Origin: Xenococcus sp. MO_188.B8
GTDB lineage: Bacteria; Cyanobacteriota; Cyanobacteriia; Cyanobacteriales; Xenococcaceae
Direction of reading: 5' to 3'
Assembly: GCA_030065615.1 (NCBI GenBank)
Contig: JASJDR010000044.1
Location: forward strand, 1-35,599
DNA: 35,599 bases
Under the pieces are notes generated by a model that did not search any database, had not been told where the DNA came from, and was given only the letters and a program-made list of their open reading frames with translations. The position numbers and the translations under genes were made by a program. This document shows positions 1 to 7,773 of the stretch, one piece after another. Each line of letters opens with the position of its first letter. Within the stretch, counting starts at the first letter, position 1.

Positions 1-606
1 AAACGTCTTGATAAAGATGATGCAGTCGTTTTGCTCATCGACCATCAGGCTGGTTTGATCTCATTAGTGCAGGATTATTCTCCTAATGAATTTAAAAATA
101 ATGTATTGGCTCTAGCAGAATCAGCTAAATTCTTTAATCTGCCAACGATTCTGACAACTAGTTTTGAAAATGGCCCTAATGGTCCTTTAGTCCCCGAAAT
201 TAAAGATTTTCATCCAGATGCACCTTACATTGCCCGTCCTGGTCAAATTAATGCTTGGGATAATGAAGATTTTGTCCAAGCGATAAAAGATACTGGTCGT
301 AAACAACTAATTATGGCGGGAGTTGTGACTGATGTTTGCGTTACTTTCCCAGCTTTAAGTGCTTTGGCAGAAGGCTTTGACGTGTTTGTAGTCACAGATG
401 CTTCTGGAACTTTTAGTAAAGATGTGCGAGATGCAGCTTTATTGAGAATGCAGGGAGCGGGAGTTCAAATGATGAACTGGTTTAGTGTTGCCTGTGAGCT
501 GCATCGGGACTGGCGTAATGATATTCAAGGTTTGGGTGCTTTACTATCTAAATATATTCCCAATTATCGTAATTTAATGACTAGCTATTTTGCTACTCAA
601 AAATAA
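1..606 (+). CDS. YcaC-type isochorismatase-like cysteine hydrolase (5' partial)
   Basis: This is a cysteine hydrolase of the isochorismatase-like superfamily, closest in appearance to YcaC of enterobacteria, whose natural substrate is not settled. The reading frame is open from the first base of the window (KRLDKDDAVVLLIDHQAG), so the true start lies upstream; TTG at 31 is internal. The catalytic Asp is in LLIDHQAG, a Lys sits just before LIMAGVV, and the nucleophile Cys is in VVTDVCVTF (codon 337-339). The C-terminal CELHRDWRND and NYRNLMTSY stretches are typical of YcaC-like proteins. The family is cytosolic. The next gene, a nitroreductase, starts 39 nt after the stop, so the two are probably cotranscribed, in line with a detoxification role, but that is inference. 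Confidence 0.88.
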   Translation, partial: KRLDKDDAVVLLIDHQAGLISLVQDYSPNEFKNNVLALAESAKFFNLPTILTTSFENGPNGPLVPEIKDFHPDAPYIARPGQINAWDNEDFVQAIKDTGRKQLIMAGVVTDVCVTFPALSALAEGFDVFVVTDASGTFSKDVRDAALLRMQGAGVQMMNWFSVACELHRDWRNDIQGLGALLSKYIPNYRNLMTSYFATQK

Positions 607-645
607 GTTTTTTCACTGTTAATTTATAAGGAGGATTGTTACTCA

Positions 646-1251
646 ATGAATACTTTAGAAGCAATTTATCAACGTCGCTCTGTTAAAGGTTATGATCCTA
701 ACCATAAAATAACCCCTGAAGAAGAACAGAAACTTCTGGAAGCAATGATTCAAGCTCCAACAAGTTTTAATATTCAACATTGGCGTTTTGTAATTCTGCG
801 AGATCCCGAATTACGACAAAAGATCCGCAAAGAATATGGTAATGATCAAGCGCAAATGACTGATGCTTCTTTACTAATCCTCTTTACCGCAGATATCAAA
901 GCTTGGCAAAAGGAGCCGCAACGTTATTGGCAGAATGCTCCCCAAGAAGTTGCCGATCTAATTGTAAATTGGATGGGTCCTTTTCATGAAGGGCGTGAAT
1001 GGCTTCAGCGAGATGAGGCGCAACGTTCCATTGGGATGGCAATGCAGACTTTAATGTTATCAGCTAAAGCTATGGGTTATGATTCTTGCCCAATGATTGG
1101 TTTTGATATTGATAAAGTGGCAGAATTGATTAACTTACCCGAAGATTATGTTATGGGACCAATGGTAGCAATAGGTAAAAAAGTTAAAGAGCCTTGGCCC
1201 AAACCTGGACAATTACCCTTGAGTGAGTTGGTTATTGAAAATAAGTTCTAG
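646..1251 (+). CDS. Nitroreductase family protein (FMN-dependent)
   Basis: A 201-residue nitroreductase-fold flavoprotein. Members use NAD(P)H and FMN to reduce nitro-aromatics, quinones or related compounds in the cytosol, usually as homodimers. The N-terminal RRSVKGYD and the APTSFNIQHWRFVILRD stretch are the standard FMN phosphate and isoalloxazine binding segments, and the C-terminal half has AMGYDSCPMIGFD followed by VAIGK, also typical. The length is normal for the family. The ATG at 646 is preceded by a strong Shine-Dalgarno AAGGAGG at 628-634. It follows the YcaC-like gene by 39 nt. Two hairpins begin at the stop codon, so transcription may end or be attenuated before the SDR gene. 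The substrate cannot be read from the sequence. Confidence 0.9.
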   Translation: MNTLEAIYQRRSVKGYDPNHKITPEEEQKLLEAMIQAPTSFNIQHWRFVILRDPELRQKIRKEYGNDQAQMTDASLLILFTADIKAWQKEPQRYWQNAPQEVADLIVNWMGPFHEGREWLQRDEAQRSIGMAMQTLMLSAKAMGYDSCPMIGFDIDKVAELINLPEDYVMGPMVAIGKKVKEPWPKPGQLPLSELVIENKF

Positions 1252-1305
1252 TATTTTAAAAATACTAATTTGGCGTAAATCTGATAAATAGTAAGATTTA
1301 CGCCA
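1249..1305 (+). terminator. Two consecutive perfect hairpins after the nitroreductase gene
   Basis: TAGTATTTT at 1249-1257 pairs with AAAATACTA at 1259-1267, so the palindrome includes the stop codon. TGGCGTAAATCT at 1271-1282 pairs over 12 bp with AGATTTACGCCA at 1294-1305 around an 11-nt loop. Only A-rich sequence follows the second stem, so it is not a classical plus-strand terminator. It could stabilise the 3' end, or terminate antisense transcription weakly. Confidence 0.45.
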
Positions 1306-1413
1306 GAAAAATATCGATTTAGCAAGCAAATAATCTTTCTGCTGACACTTAGACAATTCTTTCCCAGTTTTGAACATAATCAAGATTTTTTTGACAAAAT
1401 AGGAGATCAAATC

Positions 1414-2157
1414 ATGGCTTACGAAATTAAAAACAAAGTGATCTTGGTGACAGGTTCTAATCGAGGTATCGGCAAAGTTATCTTAGAATCCTTTATTGAA
1501 CATAGAGCAGCTAAAGTCTATGCTGCTGTCCGCAAACCAGAAAGTGTGATATCTCTGGTAGAAAAATATGGAGAGCAAGTAGTCCCCCTAGAAATTGACT
1601 TATCCAATGATGCCTCAATTTACGCTGCGGCTGAAATAGCTAATGATGTGGATGTGGTAATTAATAATGCTGGCACTTTTAGAGGTGGTGAGTTGTTCGC
1701 AGAAGACATAATTGAATCCTTAGAATTTCATATGAGTATTAATGTCTATGGATTAATTAACATAGCTAAAGCATTCGCTCCTGTCCTGAAAGCTAACGGT
1801 GGTGGGGTATTTGGTCAGCTTAATTCTGTAGTATCAATGAAAACTTTTCCTAATTTCTCCGCCTATTGTGCATCCAAGGCAGCTTCCTATTCGATTACTC
1901 AATCTCTAAAAGAATTACTGGGTAAGCAAGGAACCAGAGTATTGAGTATTCATCCTGGTCCTATTGCCACTGATATGGGTGATGCCGCAGGTCTTACTGA
2001 AATTGCTGAATCTCCTTCTTTAGTGGCAGAAGCAATTATGGAAGCTTTGAAAGGCGATGATTTCCATGTGTTTCCTGATTCGATGGCAAAACAGATTGGT
2101 AGTGCTTATCAAAGCTTTGCTCAAAATATTGTAGAAGCGGCCATGACCGAAGGTTAA
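1414..2157 (+). CDS. SDR family NAD(P)-dependent oxidoreductase
   Basis: A 247-residue classical short-chain dehydrogenase/reductase. The Rossmann cofactor motif TGSNRGIG lies near residue 14 and the NNAG motif near residue 85. The catalytic residues are Ser138 (in LNSVVS), Tyr151 and Lys155 (YCASK). The length matches classical SDRs. SHPGPIATDMG-like sequence near residue 180 (SIHPGPIATDM) is the usual substrate-loop region. The ATG at 1414 has AGGAGA at 1401-1406. The substrate is unknown. It sits between a nitroreductase and a Tat-exported amidohydrolase, on the same strand but 162 nt and about 190 nt away, so it may have its own promoter in 1306-1400. Confidence 0.92.
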   Translation: MAYEIKNKVILVTGSNRGIGKVILESFIEHRAAKVYAAVRKPESVISLVEKYGEQVVPLEIDLSNDASIYAAAEIANDVDVVINNAGTFRGGELFAEDIIESLEFHMSINVYGLINIAKAFAPVLKANGGGVFGQLNSVVSMKTFPNFSAYCASKAASYSITQSLKELLGKQGTRVLSIHPGPIATDMGDAAGLTEIAESPSLVAEAIMEALKGDDFHVFPDSMAKQIGSAYQSFAQNIVEAAMTEG

Positions 2158-2193
2158 TTTCATGGGGTAAATGAAAACAAACCTCTCCCCCAG

Positions 2194-2216
2194 CCCCTCT
2201 CCTAGGAGGAGAGGGG
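2194..2216. repeat. CCCCTCTCCT hairpin repeat
   Basis: A perfect 10-bp inverted repeat (CCCCTCTCCT, AGG, AGGAGAGGGG) inside a longer pyrimidine- then purine-rich block at about 2181-2247. It lies just after the SDR stop. A related block, with CCCCTCC and GGAGGGG arms, occurs at 30147-30162. This looks like a dispersed repeat of the kind common in cyanobacterial intergenic DNA; it might also act as a transcript-end hairpin. Confidence 0.7.
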
Positions 2217-2347
2217 AGAAATACCGAGAGAGGGGCTAGGGGAAGTTCATCTTTCATGGAGCGTTGCTCAATCAAGCTATAAAATACGAATTTTAAGAAT
2301 AGACATCAAGGGTAAATATTGCCGACTCAAGTTAAAAATTGACAAAT

Positions 2348-4315
2348 ATGAATAATTACCAAAAACTCCAGAGACGAGATTTTTTCAAATGGGCTTTGGC
2401 AGCAGGATTTTCTACTTACCTTTTAGACAAAGGAAAATCATGGGCGCAAAATCCTCCTGATGCTGCTACCAATAAAGCCGATTTAATCCTCCATAATGCT
2501 CGTATTGCCACTCAAGACGATAAGCGTTCCTTTGCTGAAGCTTTAGCTATTAAAGATAATCGTTTTCTCGCAGTTGGTACAGAAAAAGAAGTTATGGCTT
2601 ATCGAGGAGATCAGACAAAAGTTATTGATCTCAATCGTCGTACTGTAATTCCTGGTATTAATGATAGTCACACTCACTTAATTCGCGGTGGTTTGAACTA
2701 CAATATGGAACTGCGCTGGGATGGTGTGCCTTCTTTAGCCGATGCCTTACGAATGCTCAAGGAACAAGCAGCGAGAACTCCTGCACCACAATGGGTGCGA
2801 GTGATTGGTGGTTGGAGTGAGTTTCAGTTTGTCGAAAGACGGATGCCTACTTTAGCTGAAATTAACGCTGTTTCTCAAGATGTGCCAGTATTTATTCTCA
2901 ATCTTTACGATCGCGCTTTACTCAACAGTGCAGCGTTAAGGGCTTTAGGCATTGACCGCAATACTACACCGCCTCCTAATTCAGTAATCGAAAAGGATAG
3001 TAATGGCAATCCAACTGGCATGCTAATCGCTAAGCCCAATGCCACAATTCTCTATGCTGCGATCGCCCAAGGCCCCAGATTAAGTTTAGAAGATCAGATA
3101 AACTCCAGTCGTCACTATATGCGGGAGATGAATCGCTTGGGAATTACTAGCGTGATTGATGCTGGTGGTGGAGGACAAAATTATCCTGATGACTATCAAA
3201 TTATTGATCGCCTCCACAAAGAAGGATTGATGACTGTCAGAGTTGCTTATAATCTGTTTACCCAAAATCCAGGGGCGGAAAAAGCAGACTTTGAAAGATG
3301 GATCGATATCGCCAATCCTGGTCAGGGAGACGATTTTTATCAGCTCAATGGCGCGGGGGAAATGTTAGTTTTCTCAGCGGCGGATTTTGAAGATTTTACC
3401 GAACCTCGTCCCGATCTCAATCCTAATATGGAAGCAGAGCTTACGGAAGTAATAAAACTTCTTGCTGCTAATAAATGGCCCTTCAGACTCCATGCTACCT
3501 ATGATGAATCAATTTCTCGTTTTTTAAATGTGTTTGAAACTGTTAATCGAGAAATTCCCTTTGACAGGATGCATTGGATTTTAGACCATGCCGAAACGAT
3601 CAGCGATCGCAATATTGAGCGAGTTAAGGCTTTAGGTGGGGGAATTGCGATCCAACATCGGATGGCTTATCAAGGAGAATATTTTGCTCAACGTTACGGC
3701 TTTGCTGCGGCAAATAATACTCCCCCCATTAAAAAGATCATGGCAATGGATGTTCCCATATCTGGAGGTACAGACGGCACAAGGGTAGCTAGTTATAATC
3801 CTTGGGTTGGTTTGTACTGGTTGGTTTCCGGCAAAACTGTTGGCGGGACACCGCTTTATTCGGAGGCGAATCGCCTCGATCGCATGGATGCTCTCAGACT
3901 TTATACTGCTGCTGCTGCTTGGTTTTCTAACCAGGAGGGGAATAAAGGAGCAATTGTTCCCGGTCAATTAGCCGATTTAGCGGTGTTATCAGAAGATTAT
4001 TTCTCTGTACCTGAAGAGAGAATTAAACATCTTGAATCGGTTTTAACTATTGTTGATGGCCAACCTGTCTATGCATCGGCAGAATTTAGTGATTTAGCTC
4101 CTCCAGCTTTACCTGTCAGTCCCGATTGGTCTCCAGTAAAATATTTTGGTGGTTATCACAATGATTCTCAGATTAGTTTTCGCTCTCCGACTCATTCAAA
4201 ACCTTCTTTAGTTACTAACTCCCAGAATCAGCAGAATTTGCATTTATCTTCTCTGAGTATAACCGGTAGTTTATCTCAATTTTGGGGTGGCTTAGCTTGT
4301 GCTTGTTGTTATTAA
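2348..4315 (+). CDS. Tat-exported YtcJ-type amidohydrolase
   Basis: A large metal-dependent amidohydrolase of the Amidohydrolase_3/YtcJ group. The N-terminus carries a twin-arginine signal (QRRDFFKWALAAGFSTYLL) with a cleavage region near SWAQ, so the enzyme is probably exported to the periplasm. The mature part opens with ADLILHNARIATQD, then VIPGINDSHTHL supplies the HxH metal ligands. Later histidines occur in LHATYDES and LDHAETIS, and the closing Asp lies in SGGTDGTR. An Ile-Leu stretch at about residues 560-590 completes the composite beta-domain, followed by roughly 70 residues of low-complexity tail ending in ACACCY. I chose ATG 2348; a TTG at 2339 in the same frame would add three residues. 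The substrate is unknown; the family includes formamidases and other C-N hydrolases. Confidence 0.88.
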   Translation: MNNYQKLQRRDFFKWALAAGFSTYLLDKGKSWAQNPPDAATNKADLILHNARIATQDDKRSFAEALAIKDNRFLAVGTEKEVMAYRGDQTKVIDLNRRTVIPGINDSHTHLIRGGLNYNMELRWDGVPSLADALRMLKEQAARTPAPQWVRVIGGWSEFQFVERRMPTLAEINAVSQDVPVFILNLYDRALLNSAALRALGIDRNTTPPPNSVIEKDSNGNPTGMLIAKPNATILYAAIAQGPRLSLEDQINSSRHYMREMNRLGITSVIDAGGGGQNYPDDYQIIDRLHKEGLMTVRVAYNLFTQNPGAEKADFERWIDIANPGQGDDFYQLNGAGEMLVFSAADFEDFTEPRPDLNPNMEAELTEVIKLLAANKWPFRLHATYDESISRFLNVFETVNREIPFDRMHWILDHAETISDRNIERVKALGGGIAIQHRMAYQGEYFAQRYGFAAANNTPPIKKIMAMDVPISGGTDGTRVASYNPWVGLYWLVSGKTVGGTPLYSEANRLDRMDALRLYTAAAAWFSNQEGNKGAIVPGQLADLAVLSEDYFSVPEERIKHLESVLTIVDGQPVYASAEFSDLAPPALPVSPDWSPVKYFGGYHNDSQISFRSPTHSKPSLVTNSQNQQNLHLSSLSITGSLSQFWGGLACACCY

Positions 4316-4394
4316 AATTTAGCCAAATTAATAGAGAAATCAAGAATAAATAGTGAACAAGACAACAAAAATACCATGACTTTTAAGATATTAT

Positions 4395-4712
4395 TTAGTT
4401 CTCAAATCTATAAATGACTTCACTCAAATGTTCTACCCTATTATTTTTAATTACTAGACCTTCTTTTTCGAGTAAGTTTTTTTTCTGAGTTACTCCTAGT
4501 CTATAATTACCAATTTCACCATTGCTTTTGATAACTCTATGGCAAGGGATAACCATCAGCTGATCGTTTTTCGCCATTGCATTGCCGACAGCCCGATATG
4601 CTTTTGTATTTAGGGCTTTCGCTATTTTTTTATAGGTAGTCACCTTGCCTTGAGGAATTTTTTGCAAAAGTGCATAGCATTTCTCGTTAAAACTTGGATC
4701 TAGATTTTTCAT
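4395..4712 (-). CDS. Methylated-DNA--[protein]-cysteine S-methyltransferase, minimal form
   Basis: A 105-residue protein that corresponds only to the C-terminal DNA-binding and active-site domain of O6-alkylguanine-DNA alkyltransferases. It begins with FNEKCYALLQKIPQGKVTTY, the standard start of that domain. It then has the helix-turn-helix with arginine finger (YRAVGNAMAKN) and the active-site motif PCHRV with the acceptor Cys57. The Cys distinguishes it from alkyltransferase-like proteins, which carry Trp there, so suicidal alkyl transfer is expected. The long N-terminal domain of Ada/Ogt proteins is absent, as in other single-domain members. It is divergent from the ABM gene: the start codons are about 45 nt apart, so both promoters must lie in or overlap that gap. 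Confidence 0.9.
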   Translation of the reverse strand: MKNLDPSFNEKCYALLQKIPQGKVTTYKKIAKALNTKAYRAVGNAMAKNDQLMVIPCHRVIKSNGEIGNYRLGVTQKKNLLEKEGLVIKNNRVEHLSEVIYRFEN

Positions 4713-4757
4713 AAACTCTAACTAATCTATAAATTGACCTTAATATATTTTTCTAAA

Positions 4758-5333
4758 ATGAATTTATCAGAAGTAAACAGTAAACAGTCAAATAAAAACA
4801 ATCAACAGGTCACTGCCGTGATTTCCCATTATATTCGTCCTGGTCGCGAATCGGGCTACGAAGCATGGCTTGAAGGTATTTCCCAAGTAGCCAGACAATT
4901 TGAAGGCCATAACGGAGTTACTATCTTAAGACCTCAACCTGATTTGCGAGCTGAATATGTGATTATTCTGCGCTTCAATAACTATCGCAATCTCTGTCGC
5001 TGGATGAGATCTTCGGAACGTCAAGAATGGATTGAACGGGCTAAACCCTTAACCGATAAACCAGAAAACGTGCAATTTCTCACAGGATTAGAAGCTCTAA
5101 TTTCGCTTCCTAATACAATCTCAACTCCCCCCAAATACAAGACCGCCTTTGTGACTTGGATTGGAGTGTTTGTCTGTGCATCTATCCTAGGCTATTTTTT
5201 CGCACCCTATTTAGCAGGCTTGCCTTATCTACTACGCCAAGCAATTATTACAGGATTAGTTGTGATCTTACTGGCCTATGTAGTAATGCCCCGATTAACA
5301 CGCTTGTTTTATACCTGGCTTCACAAATCTTAA
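4758..5333 (+). CDS. ABM-domain (antibiotic biosynthesis monooxygenase-like) membrane protein
   Basis: About 191 residues. The N-terminal part (VTAVISHYIRPGRESGYEAWLEGI through WMRSSERQEWIERAKPL) matches the dimeric alpha+beta-barrel ABM fold found in small monooxygenases and heme-degrading proteins. The C-terminal 70 residues contain two hydrophobic helices (TAFVTWIGVFVCASILGYFFA and LLRQAIITGLVVILLAYVV), so the protein is probably anchored in the inner membrane with the ABM domain in the cytosol. Fusions of this layout are common as uncharacterised proteins. ATG 4758 is preferred over the in-frame TTG at 4734, which would lie almost on top of the divergent gene's control region. The reaction is not known. 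Confidence 0.8.
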   Translation: MNLSEVNSKQSNKNNQQVTAVISHYIRPGRESGYEAWLEGISQVARQFEGHNGVTILRPQPDLRAEYVIILRFNNYRNLCRWMRSSERQEWIERAKPLTDKPENVQFLTGLEALISLPNTISTPPKYKTAFVTWIGVFVCASILGYFFAPYLAGLPYLLRQAIITGLVVILLAYVVMPRLTRLFYTWLHKS

Positions 5334-5673
5334 AAGTGGGTTTCTTTTTTCAAAAGAACAGGTAGTCAAACTGAGAAAGTATAGTAATTCTGACGATCAA
5401 GATTTTTTAACTTACAAAAGTTAGGTGTAAATAGCGAAAATGCTTAAGAGTTGGTGGGGTGTTTTAGGAATATGTCAATTCAAACGCTCAATCAGGTGGT
5501 CGCCGACTCTTATCCTCAATAATCATTGATCTTTATGTTATTAGATTAGGCGATTTTTGAGCAAGAAAATCCCATTGGCATAGGATCGCAGCGCGATGCG
5601 CCTCTACACCGAATGGATAGCAGTGTTATAAAGTTGTTGATAAAAGTGTTATTTGCTGTTTTATTCTTAGGTT
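5334..5673. other. Gene-free stretch upstream of the DUF4079 gene
   Basis: No convincing gene. A short frame starting at 5472 reads MSIQTLNQVVADSYPQ and stops; it could be a gene remnant, but it is too short to assign. A GC-rich patch near 5583-5610 (GGATCGCAGCGCGATGCGCC) resembles the small hairpin repeats seen elsewhere in the window. The promoter of the following gene should be in the last 100 nt. Confidence 0.5.
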
Positions 5674-6390
5674 ATGAATATTTTTGATATCCTTTTAGTT
5701 GTACCCACTCAATATACTTTAGCTTTTACCAATTTAGGAACAAAAGATCTGGTGAGTTTGATTCATCCAGCGATCGCAGTTATTCTGGTATTTCCTATTA
5801 TTGGAATCGTCAGTAACTTTGCTTGGCAAACTCGTCAAAGAAGATTAGCAATCAAGGATGGCAAAAAAAGTAAGATTCCTTCTGTTGTGGGAAGAGAACA
5901 TGTAAAACTAGGACGTTGGTTAACTGGGAGCGTCGTAGGAGTTAACCTGATTGGATTAGCTTATTCCATTGTTTATAAAAATTTCATTATCAACTTCAAA
6001 AGAGATAGTTTAGATACAAACCAAGCTATTATAATCACTTTAATATTCATCGCTACGATCGCGTCTTTTATCATGCTATTTCGTGCTCAACCCAAACTAT
6101 GGCGCGGGATCTTTGCCACTTTATCGGGAATGGGGTTAATTATTCTCGGCGCACAAGAGGGTGTCTGGCGTTTAAGCGATCAATGGTATTGGTCTCATTA
6201 CTATTATGGAATGGGAGTTTCTTTGTTAATGATTTTTTCTTTAGCAATTATCGAAGATATCTATAAAGATCGCAGTAATCGCTGGCGTAATGTCCATATT
6301 ATGCTAAATTGCTTCGCCTTACTACTATTTATTGGTCAAGGAATTACTGGTGCGCGAGATTTACTGGAAATTTCTCCCATCGGCAAATAG
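5674..6390 (+). CDS. DUF4079 family membrane protein
   Basis: A 238-residue integral membrane protein of the DUF4079 family, found in cyanobacteria and chloroplast lineages and lacking an established function. Hydrophobic segments are visible at about residues 31-50, 85-103, 117-137, 149-163, 178-196 and 210-226. The histidines LIHPAIAV, REHVKLGRW, WSHYYYG and NVHIMLN resemble the spaced His of heme-binding four-helix membrane proteins, so a cytochrome b561-like role is conceivable, but that is inference. The start ATG at 5674 has no strong Shine-Dalgarno. The gene is followed at once by a perfect 14-bp hairpin. Confidence 0.82.
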   Translation: MNIFDILLVVPTQYTLAFTNLGTKDLVSLIHPAIAVILVFPIIGIVSNFAWQTRQRRLAIKDGKKSKIPSVVGREHVKLGRWLTGSVVGVNLIGLAYSIVYKNFIINFKRDSLDTNQAIIITLIFIATIASFIMLFRAQPKLWRGIFATLSGMGLIILGAQEGVWRLSDQWYWSHYYYGMGVSLLMIFSLAIIEDIYKDRSNRWRNVHIMLNCFALLLFIGQGITGARDLLEISPIGK

Positions 6391-6395
6391 TTGAG

Positions 6396-6438
6396 GTAGG
6401 GGTTTGGCACTGCCAAACCCCTACTGCCAAACCCCTAC
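6396..6438. terminator. Perfect 14-bp hairpin with a duplicated right arm
   Basis: GTAGGGGTTTGGCA at 6396-6409 pairs perfectly with TGCCAAACCCCTAC at 6411-6424. The right arm is then repeated exactly at 6425-6438, so two mutually exclusive hairpins can form. It lies between the convergent DUF4079 and guaB3 genes and could act as a bidirectional transcription barrier. There is no long T-run. It may equally be a dispersed GTAGGGG repeat that landed here. Confidence 0.6.
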
Positions 6439-6473
6439 TCTCCATTGAAGAAACGAGATTACAATTTATGTTC

Positions 6474-7637
6474 TTATTTACCCATGCCTAATTGTTGAGC
6501 TTTTTGATAAACTTTACCTTCAGTCAAGAGAGAGGGAGCAATTACGACTTCGACTTGTTGCATCTCCTTAAGATCTTTAGCTCCCAGAGTTCCCATACTG
6601 GTTTTAATGGCACCGAGAAGATTATGAGTGCCGTCATCGAGTTTAGCCGGTCCCACGAGAATTTCCTTGATAGTTCCTGTTGTACCAACTCTAATCCTAG
6701 TTCCCCTGGGTAATACAGGACTAGGAGTTGCCATACCCCAATGATAATCTCCCCCAGGAGCTTCCGCCGCCCGGGCAATGGGAGAACCAATCATGACAGC
6801 ATCCGCACCACAGGCAAGGCATTTACAAATATCTCCCCCAGTAATGATTCCGCCGTCAGAAATTACGGGTATATATTTACCTGTTTCGGCATAAAAGTCA
6901 TCCCTCGCCGCAGCACAGTCAGCGGTAGCTGTAGCTTGGGGAACTCCGACGCCCAGTACGCCACGAGAGGTACAAGCTGCTCCAGGACCAATGCCAACTA
7001 AGACTCCTGCTGCTCCAGCTTTCATTAAGTCTAGAGCTACTTCATAGGTAACACAGTTGCCCAAGACCACTGGAATCGGCATTTCTCGACAAAAAGATTC
7101 TAAATCGAGAGGAGAAATTGATTCAGGAGATAAATGATTAGTAGAAACTACAGTTGCTTGGACAAATAACATATCCGCACCAGCTTCTGCCACTACCTTG
7201 CCATATTTGCTGGCTCCTGCAGGGGTTAAACTAACCGCAGCAATGCCATTTTGTTGTTTAATTTGAATTATTCTTTGTTTGATGAGTTCAGGTTGAATTG
7301 GCTTAGCATATAATTCTTGCATTAAGCCGACAAAATCTTCTTTGCCTACGGAAGCAATGCGATCGAGGATTGGCTCGGGGTCTTCATAACGGGTTTGTAT
7401 TCCTTCTAAATTGAGGACTCCCATAGAACCTAATTCCGATAGCAATGCTGCCATTTTTACGTCTACTACTCCATCCATCGCACTAGCAATGATAGGAATT
7501 TCACGCTTGATACCACCAATTTCCCAGGTAGTATCTGCCAGACTGGGGTCTAGAGTCCGCACTCCAGGGCTGAGTGCAATTTCATCAAATCCATAGGCTC
7601 TACGAGCCTTTTTACCACGACCAATTGATATTTCCAC
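6474..7637 (-). CDS. guaB3: GuaB3 family IMP dehydrogenase-related protein
   Basis: A 387-residue TIM-barrel protein of the GuaB3 type, a cyanobacterial/actinobacterial branch of the IMPDH/GMP reductase superfamily. The N-terminus MEISIGRGKKARRAYGFDEI is characteristic of GuaB3. The catalytic loop GPGAACTSRGVLGVG carries Cys222, and VISDGGIITGGDICKCLACGADAVMIGSP is the phosphate-binding region. The two CBS domains of canonical GuaB are absent. Cyanobacterial GuaB3 has been reported to oxidise IMP to XMP, feeding GMP synthesis, so the function is probably purine nucleotide synthesis, alongside a separate GuaB. It ends convergent with DUF4079. The MFS gene upstream on the same strand ends 136 nt before its start, so it is probably transcribed alone. 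Confidence 0.92.
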   Translation of the reverse strand: MEISIGRGKKARRAYGFDEIALSPGVRTLDPSLADTTWEIGGIKREIPIIASAMDGVVDVKMAALLSELGSMGVLNLEGIQTRYEDPEPILDRIASVGKEDFVGLMQELYAKPIQPELIKQRIIQIKQQNGIAAVSLTPAGASKYGKVVAEAGADMLFVQATVVSTNHLSPESISPLDLESFCREMPIPVVLGNCVTYEVALDLMKAGAAGVLVGIGPGAACTSRGVLGVGVPQATATADCAAARDDFYAETGKYIPVISDGGIITGGDICKCLACGADAVMIGSPIARAAEAPGGDYHWGMATPSPVLPRGTRIRVGTTGTIKEILVGPAKLDDGTHNLLGAIKTSMGTLGAKDLKEMQQVEVVIAPSLLTEGKVYQKAQQLGMGK

Positions 7638-7773
7638 GCTTAATTAATCTTCCGCTCCCAAAGCTATTTGCTTAGAGTATCAAATTTTCGAAACATTTGG
7701 AAATGGGTTAAATCAATATAATGGGAAATAACTTCTCATCTCTTAATCTTTGCTCCTTCTTCTTATTTTATTG

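Noticed and set aside
3632..3967. 111-codon minus-strand ORF inside the amidohydrolase gene
   Set aside because: It is antisense to the conserved catalytic part of a clear gene and has no family signature.
7638..7773. yfr1 gene near guaB3
   Set aside because: In some cyanobacteria yfr1 lies near guaB, but no ACTCCTCACAC motif is present on either strand here.
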